The notes under the pieces were generated by a model that worked only from the letters and a program-made list of their open reading frames with translations, ran no database searches and was not told where the DNA came from. A program made the translations under genes and the position numbers. From Trichococcus ilyis (GTDB taxonomy: Bacteria; Bacillota; Bacilli; Lactobacillales; Aerococcaceae), in contig NZ_FNYT01000011.1 of the NCBI RefSeq assembly GCF_900109135.1, positions 1 to 64,000 on the forward strand: 64,000 nt of DNA, in the 5' to 3' direction. Shown piece after piece: positions 10,961 through 20,520 of this stretch (position 1 is the first letter of the stretch; each line of letters begins with the position of its first letter).

Positions 10961-11634
10961 TGAACTTAAGTGAAATGAACACACTTCAGCAATTGCTCTA
11001 CTATTATAGAGAGAACGCCGGCTATGTATTCGAACAATTCACACGCCATTTTCTGATTTCCATTTACGGTGTGCTTTTTGCAGCGATTGTGGCGATTCCA
11101 CTCGGTTTTTGGATCGCACGCCACAAGAAATTGGCGGATTGGATCATCGGCGCCGCCAATGTCATCCAAACGATCCCTTCATTGGCGCTGTTGTCCATTC
11201 TGATGCTGGGACTCGGACTCGGATCGGACACCGTCATTGCGACCGTCTTTCTGTATTCGCTGCTGCCGATCATCAAAAACACCTATACGGGTGTGCGGAA
11301 TGTCGATACCGCGCTGTTGGATACCGGTAAAGGCATGGGAATGACGCGGCTGCAGTTGACTTATATGGTCGAATTGCCGTTGTCCCTTTCCGTCATCATG
11401 GCCGGATTGCGCAATGCTTTGGTCGTTGCGATCGGCATCACCGCCATCGGTACCTTCATCGGCGCCGGCGGTTTGGGGGATATCATTTCCCGCGGTGTGA
11501 ATGCGACGAACGGGACAGCCATCATCCTGGCCGGCGCTATCCCGACAGCCTTGATGGCAGTTCTGGCCGATTGGTTGCTGGGTCTTTTGGAAAAACGATT
11601 GGATCCATCCAGCAAAGTGACCAGTAAACATTGA
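10957..11634 (+). CDS. opuCD: Osmoprotectant ABC transporter permease OpuCD
   Basis: The 225-residue permease has about six membrane helices and the coupling loop DTGKGMGMTRLQLTYMVELPL. The ATG overlaps the opuCC stop by four bases; a second ATG follows at once, and AAAGGAG upstream serves either. It is the last gene of the opuC operon, closed by a terminator 30 bp downstream. It is the partner of OpuCB in the transmembrane channel. Confidence 0.94.
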   Translation: MMNLSEMNTLQQLLYYYRENAGYVFEQFTRHFLISIYGVLFAAIVAIPLGFWIARHKKLADWIIGAANVIQTIPSLALLSILMLGLGLGSDTVIATVFLYSLLPIIKNTYTGVRNVDTALLDTGKGMGMTRLQLTYMVELPLSLSVIMAGLRNALVVAIGITAIGTFIGAGGLGDIISRGVNATNGTAIILAGAIPTALMAVLADWLLGLLEKRLDPSSKVTSKH

Positions 11635-11664
11635 GTGAACAAAATACATAGTGAAATCGAAAGG

Positions 11665-11705
11665 ACAAGGCACTCCCACAAAACGTGGATTGTCTTGTTT
11701 TTTCT
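11665..11705 (+). terminator. Terminator of opuC operon
   Basis: An imperfect stem, 11665-11679 with 11685-11698, surrounds an A-rich loop and is followed by a T tract broken once by C. Confidence 0.82.
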
Positions 11706-11831
11706 TTTTGGGGATTCCGCCAAGTTATGCCATCGGATATTTTCTTTTAATGATTTTCCATTTGTGATAGAATAGATTGGACTCTAGACAGAACATCTGA
11801 TCTAGCAAGAGATACTTAAGGAGTGGTATAA

Positions 11832-13709
11832 ATGTGTGGTTTTGTTGGATACATCCATGGATCGACTGCATGGAACCATCAGACTGTGATTGAAGGTATG
11901 ATGAACAGGATCGTCCACCGCGGACCAGACAGCGGCGGCATGTATTCTGATGACAAGGTAACTTTAGGCTTCCGCCGCTTGAGCATCATCGATCTTTCCG
12001 ATAACGGGAAACAACCGATGTACAGTGCAGACGGAAATTTGGTATTGGTTTTCAACGGCGAAATCTTCAACTTCCAGGAGTTGCGCGAAGATCTGAAGCA
12101 AAAAGGACACATCTTCCATTCCAAAACGGACAGTGAAGTCTTGATATATGGCTACAAAGAATACGGTTATGACTTCTTGAAACAGCTGCGCGGCATGTTT
12201 GCCTTCGCGATCTGGGACAAAGTCAACGATACGATGTTCATCGCCCGCGATGGCTTCGGCATCAAGCCGTTGTACTACACAACGAATACGACCGATGGCA
12301 GCTTGCTTTTCGGTTCCGAAATCAAGTCATTTTTGGCCCATCCTGCTTTCATCAAAGAAGTGAACAAGGATGCTTTGCGCCCTTACTTGACGCTGCAATA
12401 CTCTTCGATGGGCGAAACCTTCTTCAAAGGCGTCCACAAATTGAAGCCGGCGCACTATATGGTACTGAAAGGCAACGACATCCATACGGTCGAATATTGG
12501 GACAAAAAATTCCATGCCGAAAACGGCACTTTGGAGAGCTACGTGGAAGAAGTCAAAGCAACAATGGCCGATTCCGTCCGCGCCCACAAAATCAGTGACG
12601 TGAAGACCGGCGCTTTCCTTTCCGGCGGCGTCGATTCCAGCTTGGTCACAGCTTTGATGAAACCGGAAAAATCCTTCTCGGTCGGCTTCTCCGAATACGA
12701 AAAAATGTTCAACGAAACCAATCAGGCTGCCGATCTTTCCGCGATCCTCGGCATCGAGAATGTCCGCAAGTACATCTCGCCGGAAGAAGCGTTCCATGCC
12801 CTGCCTACCATCCAATACCATATGGATGAACCGCAATCGAATCCGTCTTCCGTTCCGTTGTATTTCTTGGCCGAATTGGCGAAAAAAGACGTGACGGTCG
12901 TGCTTTCCGGTGAAGGCGCGGATGAGATCTTCGGCGGCTACTCCTGGTACGAGCCGTCCAAGAAGATGGAGACCTACGAAAAGATCCCTTACAGTCTGAG
13001 AAAAGGCATCGGCAAATTGGCGCACAAACTGCCGAAGAATACTTTGACGACCTTCCTGGTCAAAGGCGGCCAAAAAGTGGAAGAACGTTTCATCGGCCAA
13101 GCCATCGTCTGGGATGAGGAAGAAGCTGTGGACATCCTGAAGCCGGCCTACAAAAACGGCCCGGATATCCGCACAATCACGAAACCGATCTATGACGAAG
13201 TCAAAGGCCAGGATGATGTGACGAAGATGCAGTATCTCGATCTGAACCTTTGGATGCCTGGGGATATCCTGTTGAAAGCCGACAAGATGAGCATGGCCCA
13301 TTCGTTGGAACTGCGCGTGCCGTTCCTGGATAAGGAAGTCATGGAATTGGCGAAACGCATCCCTTCGGAATACCGCGTCAACGAGATCGATACGAAATAC
13401 GTGCTGCGCAGAGCCGCTGCCGATGTCCTGCCGGAAGAATGGGCGAAACGTCCGAAACTGGGCTTCCCGACTCCGATCCGCCACTGGCTGCGTGAAGAAG
13501 AATTCTACAAGGAAGTCCGGAAGGCCTTCGCATCCGACTATGCGGCCGAATTCTTCGACACCGACAAACTGGTGCAGATCCTTGACGACAACTATACGAA
13601 GAAACTGGATTACGGCCGCCAAATCTGGACAGCCTACATTTTCCTCGTCTGGTACAAACGATTCTTCATCGACGAAACACCCGTTTCCGCGGAGGCATTT
13701 GTCGCTTAA
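11832..13709 (+). CDS. asnB: Asparagine synthase (glutamine-hydrolysing)
   Basis: The 625-residue enzyme makes asparagine from aspartate, glutamine and ATP. The N-terminal glutaminase domain begins MCGFVGYIHG, so Cys2 is the nucleophile after Met removal, and carries MMNRIVHRGPDSGG. The C-terminal synthetase domain has the PP-loop FLSGGVDSSLVTAL and the conserved LSGEGADEIFGGY and ADKMSMAHSLELRVPFLD. AAGGAG precedes the ATG, and TAGAAT at 11768-11773 is a possible -10. It is monocistronic with a strong terminator. asnB-like paralogues also modify peptidoglycan amidation in some bacteria, so a wall role cannot be excluded. Confidence 0.95.
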   Translation: MCGFVGYIHGSTAWNHQTVIEGMMNRIVHRGPDSGGMYSDDKVTLGFRRLSIIDLSDNGKQPMYSADGNLVLVFNGEIFNFQELREDLKQKGHIFHSKTDSEVLIYGYKEYGYDFLKQLRGMFAFAIWDKVNDTMFIARDGFGIKPLYYTTNTTDGSLLFGSEIKSFLAHPAFIKEVNKDALRPYLTLQYSSMGETFFKGVHKLKPAHYMVLKGNDIHTVEYWDKKFHAENGTLESYVEEVKATMADSVRAHKISDVKTGAFLSGGVDSSLVTALMKPEKSFSVGFSEYEKMFNETNQAADLSAILGIENVRKYISPEEAFHALPTIQYHMDEPQSNPSSVPLYFLAELAKKDVTVVLSGEGADEIFGGYSWYEPSKKMETYEKIPYSLRKGIGKLAHKLPKNTLTTFLVKGGQKVEERFIGQAIVWDEEEAVDILKPAYKNGPDIRTITKPIYDEVKGQDDVTKMQYLDLNLWMPGDILLKADKMSMAHSLELRVPFLDKEVMELAKRIPSEYRVNEIDTKYVLRRAAADVLPEEWAKRPKLGFPTPIRHWLREEEFYKEVRKAFASDYAAEFFDTDKLVQILDDNYTKKLDYGRQIWTAYIFLVWYKRFFIDETPVSAEAFVA

Positions 13710-13723
13710 CATTAATTGCATAA

Positions 13724-13767
13724 AACAGGGGCCGCCTCATCATGTGATATGCGAGGCGGCCCCTGTT
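13724..13767 (+). terminator. Terminator of asnB
   Basis: A perfect 15-bp GC-rich stem (13724-13738 with 13753-13767) is followed by a T-rich run. Confidence 0.88.
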
Positions 13768-13876
13768 CTTTGTTTGCGTTTGTTTGGGGATACCGGATGG
13801 CGCAGGGGTTAACCTTTCTCATCTTCGCTTCTAAATGGTATCATGTAACTATAAAAATCGGAAAGAAGGTTATTCT

Positions 13877-14497
13877 ATGGCCAGAGTTTTAGTTGTGCGC
13901 GCGCATCCATTCGACAGCAGCGTCTCCCGTTCCATGAAAGTCCTGGATGCTTTTCTGGAGGAATATAAAGCGGTGAATCCTTACGACCGCATCAAGGACA
14001 TGAATCTTTACGAAGTCGCCATCCCTGAAATCGACCGCGATCTTTTGACCGCCTGGAAAGAATTGTCCAAAGGCGTGCTCTTTGATCAGTTGACTTCCCG
14101 TCAGCAGGAAAAAGTGACGCTGTTCAACCATTACACGGATGATTTTTTGTCCATGGACAAGATCATCATCGCCAATCCTTTGTGGAACATGCATGTGCCT
14201 GGACGCCTGAAGACATGGATCGACACCATCACGGTCGCCGGCCAGACATTCCGCTACACCGATTCGGGCGCCGTCGGGATGGTCCCGGACAAAAAATTGC
14301 TGCATATCCAAGCGAACGGCGGCATTTTTGACGGTCAGGATCCGGCCAGCCAGTACATCAAGAGCATTTTCCGCTTCCTCGGAGTCGAAGACATCTCCCA
14401 ATTGTTCGTTGAAGGGATGGACACTTATCCGGATCGGGCCGATGAAATCGTCGCCGAAGCGATCGAAAAAGCCAAACTGTTGGCTAAGACTTTCTGA
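13877..14497 (+). CDS. azoR: FMN-dependent NADH-azoreductase
   Basis: The 206-residue flavodoxin-fold protein begins ARVLVVRAHPFDSSVSRS, the FMN phosphate loop. It contains NPLWNMHVPGRLKTWID and the LLHIQANGG loop typical of the AzoR/AcpD family. These FMN enzymes reduce azo dyes and quinones with NADH; the physiological role is usually quinone detoxification. The ATG at 13877 follows AGAAGG; an upstream in-frame start lacks a ribosome site. It stands between two terminators, hence monocistronic. Confidence 0.93.
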   Translation: MARVLVVRAHPFDSSVSRSMKVLDAFLEEYKAVNPYDRIKDMNLYEVAIPEIDRDLLTAWKELSKGVLFDQLTSRQQEKVTLFNHYTDDFLSMDKIIIANPLWNMHVPGRLKTWIDTITVAGQTFRYTDSGAVGMVPDKKLLHIQANGGIFDGQDPASQYIKSIFRFLGVEDISQLFVEGMDTYPDRADEIVAEAIEKAKLLAKTF

Positions 14498-14513
14498 ATA
14501 TAATCGCCAACGA

Positions 14514-14536
14514 GGCTGTCTCATTCCGAGACAGCC
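14514..14536 (+). terminator. Terminator of azoR
   Basis: Stem GGCTGTCTC-ATTCC-GAGACAGCC is followed by CGTTTCT. The same nine-base stem recurs in the pgcA terminator at 14784-14814. Confidence 0.75.
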
Positions 14537-14602
14537 CGTTTCTGCTTTATCCGGTAACACTCTGTGCAACCCGCTCTGCATTGCTTAAATCTGCAACTGT
14601 TC

Positions 14603-14754
14603 TTCTCCGGAGAGCGCAGGGTTCGCCGGAGTTCGGCCCGCATTCTGTTTGTGTTCTCCGGTGAGAGCGGCTTCCTCGGAGTTGCATCCGATTGCTGCCG
14701 GCGTTCTCCGGTGAGTGGGCCTCCACCGGAGGAGCGCATGCCTGCCAACCCGCT
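14603..14754. repeat. Three tandem 50-51 bp units with CTCCGG...CCGGAG palindromes
   Basis: Units start TTCTCCGG at 14603, 14654 and 14704. Each contains an internal inverted repeat of the form CTCCGG-N(9-15)-CCGGAG (unit 2 is one base shorter on the right) and then a diverged tail. The repeats fill the region between the convergent azoR and pgcA terminators. No protein is convincingly coded. It may be a dispersed palindromic repeat family of this genus, but copy number cannot be seen from one window. Confidence 0.6.
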
Positions 14755-14783
14755 CCTCCAGCCAGAGTCCGCACCAAAAAGAC

Positions 14784-14814
14784 GGGGGCTGTCTCTTTTT
14801 TCGAGACAGCCCCC
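14784..14814 (-). terminator. Terminator of pgcA
   Basis: A perfect 12-bp stem (14784-14795 with 14803-14814) is followed by GTCTTTTT on the minus strand. Confidence 0.88.
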
Positions 14815-14829
14815 GCTTCGTATTTTAGA

Positions 14830-16557
14830 TTATTCAGCAGTCAGGCTACGGATGCTCGCTTCGAAGGCAGCGACTTTTTCATCTACCGCAACTTGGCTGT
14901 CGGCTTTGGCACCGATGTAGAATTTGATTTTCGGCTCTGTTCCGCTTGGACGGATGGCGATCCAGCTGCCGTCCTCAAGGAAATATTTCAGCACATTCGA
15001 GCTCGGCATATCGATGCTTTCGGTGGAACCGTCAGTGAAAGTCTTCGTCGAATTGCCGAAGTCTTCCGTGATCGATACGGCGATGCCTGCAAAGTCAGCC
15101 GGTGCCTCCGAACGGAACTTGGCCATCAGCGCTTTGATTTTTTCTGCTCCAGTGATGCCGGACATCGTCACGGAAATCGTCTGCTCTTTGTAATAGCCGT
15201 GCGTTTCGAAGATTTCGACCAGGCCGTCATACAGCGTTTGGCCTTTTTTCTTGTAGTAGGCAGCCACTTCGGCGATCAGCACCAAGGCTTGGATGGCATC
15301 CTTGTCGCGGACGAAAGGTTTCGCCAAATAGCCGTAGCTTTCCTCGAAGCCGAACAAGAATTCCTTGCTGTGGTCTTCTTCGTACTGCTTGATTTTTTCG
15401 GCGATGAACTTGAATCCGGTCAGAACATCCACCATGTCCGCTCCGTAAGATTTAGCGATGGCTGTAGGCAACTCGCTGGATACGATCGATTTCAGGGCTG
15501 TTCCGTTGGCCGGCAACGTGCCTGCCGCTTTTTTAGCGCGCAGCAGATAATCCAACATCAATGAAGCGATCTGGTTACCGGTCAGGACAACGTACTCGCC
15601 TTTTGCTTTGCGGACGGCTGCACCAAGGCGGTCAGCATCCGGATCGGTCGCGACCAAAATGTCGGCATCCAGTTCCGTTCCCAGTTTGATGGCGTATTCG
15701 AATGCACCAGCTTCTTCCGGGTTCGGAGATTTCACAGTGGAGAAGTTCGGATCGGCTACTGCTTGTTCCGGAACGACATGGATGCCTTCGAAGCCGGCAT
15801 TCTTCAGAGCGCGTTCCCCCAGCATCTGGCCGGTTCCGTGAAGCGGAGTGAAGACCAATTTCATCTCCTTGCTCATTTCATGGACAAGGGCGGGATCGAC
15901 CGTCACGGTTTTGACCAGGTCCAGATAGGCCGCATCGACCTCTTCCCCGAGCATTTTGATCAAGCCGGCTGCTTTCAGTTCAGCTTCGTCGCCCACTTGG
16001 ATCGTCAGCGGGTTTTCGATCGCTCTGACGTATTCGGTCAGCGCGTCCGCATCGGCTGGAGGCATCTGGCCGCCGTCATCGCCGTAGACTTTGTAGCCAT
16101 TGTAGTCGGCTGGATTATGGCTGGCAGTGATCATGATGCCCGTTAGCGCATTCAAATGTCTGACTGCAAAGGACAATTCAGGCGTTGGGCGCAGACTCTC
16201 AAAAACGAAAGCCGGAATGCCGTGTGCACCCAATGTTTTCGCTGCCTCCATCGCGAACTCCGGAGATTGGTGTCTGGAATCGTAGGCGATTGCAACACCG
16301 CGTTTCTTCTCAGCTTCGCCTTTCGCTTCCATCAAACGGGCCAAGCCTTCGGTCGCTTGGCGGACTGTGTAGATGTTCATTCGGTTGATGCCGACTCCCA
16401 GGATACCGCGCATTCCGGCAGTCCCGAATTCCAACGGAGCAAAAAAAGCATCTTTCAGCGCTTCTTCATTTCCCTCCAAAGACTTTAATTCTTCTTTTAA
16501 TGTAGATTCTAATAAGGCAAAATTATTCCATTGTGCAATGGTTTGTTGATAAGACAT
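14830..16557 (-). CDS. pgcA: Alpha-phosphoglucomutase / phosphomannomutase family
   Basis: The 575-residue enzyme interconverts glucose 6-phosphate and glucose 1-phosphate. Phosphohexomutase landmarks are all present: the phosphoserine loop [14 protein letters not shown], the metal loop [10 protein letters not shown], the sugar-binding GFEESYGYL and the phosphate-binding [11 protein letters not shown]. The length fits PgcA of Bacillus rather than the 450-residue GlmM. The ATG at 16557 was chosen because GGAAGG stands about nine bases upstream; two ATGs just before it are too close to that site. The product feeds GalU (17907-18800), giving UDP-glucose for envelope glycans. Confidence 0.93.
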   Translation of the reverse strand: MSYQQTIAQWNNFALLESTLKEELKSLEGNEEALKDAFFAPLEFGTAGMRGILGVGINRMNIYTVRQATEGLARLMEAKGEAEKKRGVAIAYDSRHQSPEFAMEAAKTLGAHGIPAFVFESLRPTPELSFAVRHLNALTGIMITASHNPADYNGYKVYGDDGGQMPPADADALTEYVRAIENPLTIQVGDEAELKAAGLIKMLGEEVDAAYLDLVKTVTVDPALVHEMSKEMKLVFTPLHGTGQMLGERALKNAGFEGIHVVPEQAVADPNFSTVKSPNPEEAGAFEYAIKLGTELDADILVATDPDADRLGAAVRKAKGEYVVLTGNQIASLMLDYLLRAKKAAGTLPANGTALKSIVSSELPTAIAKSYGADMVDVLTGFKFIAEKIKQYEEDHSKEFLFGFEESYGYLAKPFVRDKDAIQALVLIAEVAAYYKKKGQTLYDGLVEIFETHGYYKEQTISVTMSGITGAEKIKALMAKFRSEAPADFAGIAVSITEDFGNSTKTFTDGSTESIDMPSSNVLKYFLEDGSWIAIRPSGTEPKIKFYIGAKADSQVAVDEKVAAFEASIRSLTAE

Positions 16558-16635
16558 TTTCATCATCCTTCCCATATTAGTTTTGCTATATTATAACATT
16601 ATTTGCATGCCATTTGAGCAAAAAGATGGAATCTA

Positions 16636-16674
16636 CAAAAAAAGTTCATGCTCTGGAATCAGAACATGAACTTT
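16636..16674 (-). terminator. Terminator of trxB
   Basis: Stem AAAGTTCATG (16641-16650) pairs with CATGAACTTT (16665-16674) and is followed on the minus strand by a T run. Confidence 0.85.
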
Positions 16675-16722
16675 TCGGATAATTGGAATCTGAACAACAT
16701 TGCGATATACGCTTATTTTTTC

Positions 16723-17694
16723 TCAGTCCACTGTTTCGGCAGCCGCTTCGGCAGCTTCGAGGCGGTCATGCAAGTCTTCGATGTAGGCAAATGCTCGGTT
16801 CCCGGCTTCCCCGCCATCACCGACAGCAGTCGTGATTTGGCGCAGCAGTTTTTGCCGGACATCCCCGATTGCAAAAATGCCCGGTACGGCGGTCTCCATA
16901 TGCTCGTTTGTGATGATCCAGCCTTCTCCATCCGTGATCCCCAGGTCGAGGAAAGCATCCGATTGCGGCAAGATGCCTACGTAGATGAAGACGCCGTCCA
17001 CGGCTTTTTCTGTGATTTCATTGGTTTTCTTGTTGCGGATCACGACGCCCGTGACTTTTTGTCCGTCACCTTTGATTTCTTCCACAACGGAATCCCAGGT
17101 GATGCTGATTTTTTCATTTTTGAAAGCACGGCCTTGGATGATTTTTTGGGCACGGAATTCATCGCGGCGGTGCACGATGTTGACATCGGCGAACTGGGTC
17201 AGGTAGATCCCTTCCTCCACAGCCGAATCTCCGCCGCCGATCACAGCCAATTGTTTGCCTCTAAAGAAAGCCCCATCACAGACGGCACAATAGGACACGC
17301 CACGGCCGTTGTACTGATCTTCTCCAGGGATACCCAATTTGCGGTGGTGGGAACCGGTCGCGATGATGACGGCGCGCGCCTTGTAGGATTTTTTGCCTGC
17401 TTCGACGATGCGGTAATCCCCGTCGACCACGATGCGTTTCACATCTCCATAGGCGTGCTCGGCTCCGAATTGCATCGCGCTCTCGTACATTTTTTCGGCC
17501 AGTTCCGGTCCCAAAATTGACTTGAAGCCAGGATAATTTTCCACCTCGGCAGTATTGTTCATCTCTCCGCCCGGGATGCCGCGTTCCAGCAATAAAGTGC
17601 TTAGATTGGACCGCGATGCGTAAAGAGCTGCTGTCATCCCCCCCGGACCCGCTCCGATGACGATGACGTCATAAATTTTTTCGGTTTGCTCCAT
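16723..17694 (-). CDS. trxB: Thioredoxin reductase
   Basis: The 323-residue flavoenzyme has the FAD-binding GAGPGGMTAALYASR at the N terminus, the redox pair in YCAVCDGAFF near residue 142, the NADPH-binding GGGDSAVEEG and a C-terminal FAIGDVRQKLLRQITTAVGDG. It passes electrons from NADPH to thioredoxin. AAGGAG stands 11 bases before the ATG. In Bacillus trxB usually precedes rapZ-yvcK-whiA; here it is a separate single-gene unit 10.6 kb away. Confidence 0.97.
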   Translation of the reverse strand: MEQTEKIYDVIVIGAGPGGMTAALYASRSNLSTLLLERGIPGGEMNNTAEVENYPGFKSILGPELAEKMYESAMQFGAEHAYGDVKRIVVDGDYRIVEAGKKSYKARAVIIATGSHHRKLGIPGEDQYNGRGVSYCAVCDGAFFRGKQLAVIGGGDSAVEEGIYLTQFADVNIVHRRDEFRAQKIIQGRAFKNEKISITWDSVVEEIKGDGQKVTGVVIRNKKTNEITEKAVDGVFIYVGILPQSDAFLDLGITDGEGWIITNEHMETAVPGIFAIGDVRQKLLRQITTAVGDGGEAGNRAFAYIEDLHDRLEAAEAAAETVD

Positions 17695-17813
17695 ATTTAT
17701 TGTATCTCCTTCTGGTGTTAGGTCTCTTCCGGCTGGATGCCGGAATAGGATTCCTATTCAGTTTACTCTGACTTTATTGTTTGTGCCACAATTCTGCTCA
17801 GAGCCCGCATTCA

Positions 17814-17864
17814 AGAAGAAACCGGGCCATGAATCGCAACACGATCGATGGTCCGGCTTCTTCT
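17814..17864 (-). terminator. Terminator of the hprK-galU operon
   Basis: An imperfect 17-bp stem (17814-17830 with 17848-17864) ends in a TTTCTTCTT run on the minus strand, and the plus-strand side has CTGTTTTT, so it may work both ways. Confidence 0.75.
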
Positions 17865-17906
17865 GTTTTTGCTTTACAAACTAAAGGTTTTGGTAAGCCT
17901 GAGTGT

Positions 17907-18800
17907 CTACTTGGCTTCATCTTCGGCAGCCAGCTTTTCGCCCAGCTCCACCAGATAGTCTTTCAATTTGTCTTTGATTTCCGGATGGGACAGGCCATAG
18001 GAAATGCTTGTCGTCAGGAAACCGAATTTATCTCCGACATCAAAACGCTTGCCGTCGAAGCGTTTTGCAAACACGCGTTGTGTCTGGTTCAAGGTATCGA
18101 TGGCGTCGGTCAATTGGATTTCTCCGCCTGCACCCGGGTTTTGATTTTCCAGAATTTCAAAAATCTCCGGCGTCAGCAAGTAGCGGCCGATGATCGCCAA
18201 ATTGCTCGGTGCGTCCTCCGGCTTCGGCTTTTCGACGAATCGGCGGACGTTGAACAAGCCTGGCTCCAGTTCCTGATCCGGATCGATGATGCCGTACTTG
18301 GAAGTTTCTTCATGGGGTACTTCCATCACAGCGATGTTCGAAGCATGGGTCCGTTCATAGGCATCCATCAACTGCTTGGTCAATGGTACCTCATCTTCCA
18401 TCAGGTCATCACCAAGCATGACCACAAACGGCTCATCCCCGACAAAAGCCTTTGCCTGAAGGACCGCATGGCCCAGACCCAATGGGTAAGATTGGCGGAC
18501 GAAATGGATGCGCAAACCGGTTGTTTCCTGCACCAGCTCCAGCAGTTCATTTTTGCCCTTTTCGCGCAGGTTGGCTTCCAATTCGATGTTCGAGTCGAAA
18601 TGGTCCTCGATCGGACGTTTGCTTTTGCCGGTTACGATCAGGATATCCTCGATCCCGGATTCGATCGCTTCTTCAACGATGAATTGGATCGTTGGCTTAT
18701 CGACGATCGGCAACATCTCTTTTGCCATCGCTTTCGTTGCCGGTAAAAAACGTGTGCCGAATCCTGCGGCTGGAATGACTGCTTTTCTGACTTTCTTCAT
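17907..18800 (-). CDS. galU: UTP-glucose-1-phosphate uridylyltransferase
   Basis: The 297-residue nucleotidyltransferase starts [20 protein letters not shown], the UTP-binding signature. It has [19 protein letters not shown] and later [11 protein letters not shown]. It makes UDP-glucose from glucose 1-phosphate and UTP, precursor for glycolipid anchors and wall or capsular sugars. The ATG overlaps the gpsA stop as ATGA. It is last in hprK-lgt-ppaX-gpsA-galU, with pgcA upstream in the pathway nearby. Confidence 0.96.
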   Translation of the reverse strand: MKKVRKAVIPAAGFGTRFLPATKAMAKEMLPIVDKPTIQFIVEEAIESGIEDILIVTGKSKRPIEDHFDSNIELEANLREKGKNELLELVQETTGLRIHFVRQSYPLGLGHAVLQAKAFVGDEPFVVMLGDDLMEDEVPLTKQLMDAYERTHASNIAVMEVPHEETSKYGIIDPDQELEPGLFNVRRFVEKPKPEDAPSNLAIIGRYLLTPEIFEILENQNPGAGGEIQLTDAIDTLNQTQRVFAKRFDGKRFDVGDKFGFLTTSISYGLSHPEIKDKLKDYLVELGEKLAAEDEAK

Positions 18801-19843
18801 ATCTTTTGGCTCCCCTTTTCCACATTTTGAGAGGATTGTTCCGCTTTGCCTTCGCGCAGCATCAATTCCTCGATTGCTTTTTTGACATCGACGTTCTTGT
18901 ACAACACCTTATAGATGGCTTCCGTGATCGGCATTTCGATGCCTTTTTCCTGAGCCAATTCATAAGCGGCTTTTGTCGTCGCGACGCCTTCAACGACCAT
19001 CCCCATGTTATTCAGCACTTCATCCAGAGCATGGCCTTTGCCGATCAGATCTCCGGCCCGCCAGTTCCGCGAGTGGCGGCTTGTGCCGGTCACGATCAGA
19101 TCGCCTACCCCGCTCAAGCCGATGAAGGTCAACGGGTCGGCACCGAAAGCGATCCCCAGACGGCTGATTTCTGCCAATCCACGGGTCATCAAAGCCGCCT
19201 TTGCATTATCGCCATAACCCAATCCATGGAGCGCACCTGCCCCCACAGCGATGATGTTCTTCAGGGCAGCCCCCAGTTCCACTCCGATCACATCCGTATT
19301 CCGGTATACCCGGAAATAAGGATTCATGAACAATTTTTGGACATAAGCGGCGTCCGCTTCATTCTCGGATGCGGCAGTGATCGTCGTGATGTCCTTTTTG
19401 GCGACTTCCTCCGCATGACTTGGTCCGGAAAGGACGACCAAGCTGTCGTATTTTTCAGCCGGAATCTCTTCCTTGATGATGACCGAAATCCGCTTATGGG
19501 TATCCTGCTCCAAGCCTTTGCTGGCATGGATCAGGTGCGGCTTTGTTTGCCCGTCCAAGAGCGGTGCGACTGCTTTGGCGACCGCACGGATCGCTTTTGT
19601 CGGCAACACGAATAAAAGCGCGTCCGCTCCACTGATGGCGGCTTTCAGATCGGTGTACCCCACAATCGCTTCGCTCAGCCGTGCGCCGGGCAAATAATGC
19701 TTATTCGTATGCTGCTCGTTGATTTCTTGGATCTGTTGCGGGTCATTCCCCCAAAGGCGGACTTCATGCCCATTTTCATCCAAAACCATGGATAGGGCGG
19801 TTCCCCAAGATCCTGCCCCCAATACGGCGACTTTTTGTTTCAT
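18797..19843 (-). CDS. gpsA: Glycerol-3-phosphate dehydrogenase [NAD(P)+]
   Basis: The 348-residue enzyme reduces dihydroxyacetone phosphate to sn-glycerol 3-phosphate for phospholipid and lipoteichoic acid synthesis. It shows the dinucleotide loop [14 protein letters not shown] at the start, the [11 protein letters not shown] segment and the catalytic-domain block [29 protein letters not shown] ribosome site precedes the ATG. It lies 19 bp after ppaX and overlaps galU. GlpK provides the same product from glycerol, so the window holds both routes. Confidence 0.97.
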   Translation of the reverse strand: MKQKVAVLGAGSWGTALSMVLDENGHEVRLWGNDPQQIQEINEQHTNKHYLPGARLSEAIVGYTDLKAAISGADALLFVLPTKAIRAVAKAVAPLLDGQTKPHLIHASKGLEQDTHKRISVIIKEEIPAEKYDSLVVLSGPSHAEEVAKKDITTITAASENEADAAYVQKLFMNPYFRVYRNTDVIGVELGAALKNIIAVGAGALHGLGYGDNAKAALMTRGLAEISRLGIAFGADPLTFIGLSGVGDLIVTGTSRHSRNWRAGDLIGKGHALDEVLNNMGMVVEGVATTKAAYELAQEKGIEMPITEAIYKVLYKNVDVKKAIEELMLREGKAEQSSQNVEKGSQKI

Positions 19844-19862
19844 TCTGTTCTCTCCCTCTCCC

Positions 19863-20513
19863 TTAAGCTCTCATGCCGGAAAGAATGTATTCTTCCAACT
19901 CCTGTGGATCCTTGACTATTTTTGTTGGCCGGTATGGCTGGATGAAAGACGTCGTTTTTTCCGACCAACCCACAAAAACGCTAGTGACGCCGGCATTATT
20001 GCCTGCGACTATGTCATGGTGATTGTCTCCGACCATCACGCTGGTTTCTCTTTCAGCATCCAGACGCTCCATGGCCAAGAAGAGCGATTCCGGATCAGGT
20101 TTCGGGTGCGAAAAACCGTCGGAACCGATGATCGTGTCAAAATATTCCGTGATGCCAAGGATCGATACACCCCGTTTCAGCACATCGCTGCGTTTTGTCG
20201 AAACGACACCCAAGCGCAGGCCCTCTTGTTTGAGGTTCTCCAGCATTTCTTTGATGCCGGGGAAAATGCCGATCATGTCGTCATGCTTCGCCAGCATCAC
20301 TTCCCGGTAACGGGCGCCCAGCTCCTGTTGGCGGCTTTGATCAAGGTTGCCGTATATTTCCTCTAAACTGGGACCGTTGAACTGCGCCATTTCCTCTTTT
20401 TTGAATCTGCCCGGAAAATTTTCCTCCATGACGACAAAGTGGCTTTCACTGATGAGCCGGTTCGTGTCTGCAAGCGTACCATCAAAATCAAGTAATACCG
20501 TTTTAAAAGTCAT
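19863..20513 (-). CDS. ppaX: HAD-family pyrophosphatase PpaX
   Basis: The 216-residue HAD phosphatase has motif [13 protein letters not shown], motif II VVSTKR, and motif [13 protein letters not shown], with an alpha-helical cap between. In Bacillus PpaX hydrolyses the pyrophosphate released by HPr(Ser-P) dephosphorylation by HprK, and the genes sit together, as here (hprK-lgt-ppaX). Context decides the name, because sequence alone would allow a phosphoglycolate phosphatase-like activity. The ATG at 20513 follows AAGGAAG; a longer frame reading back through lgt is spurious. Confidence 0.9.
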   Translation of the reverse strand: MTFKTVLLDFDGTLADTNRLISESHFVVMEENFPGRFKKEEMAQFNGPSLEEIYGNLDQSRQQELGARYREVMLAKHDDMIGIFPGIKEMLENLKQEGLRLGVVSTKRSDVLKRGVSILGITEYFDTIIGSDGFSHPKPDPESLFLAMERLDAERETSVMVGDNHHDIVAGNNAGVTSVFVGWSEKTTSFIQPYRPTKIVKDPQELEEYILSGMRA

Positions 20514-20520
20514 TCTTAAG

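Noticed and set aside
12327-13721. A 464-codon open frame on the minus strand
   Set aside because: It lies wholly opposite asnB, which has intact catalytic motifs; the antisense frame is a by-product of codon bias.
14692-15564. A 290-codon plus-strand frame starting in the repeat region
   Set aside because: Most of it is antisense to pgcA, and the start lies inside the palindromic repeats without a ribosome site.
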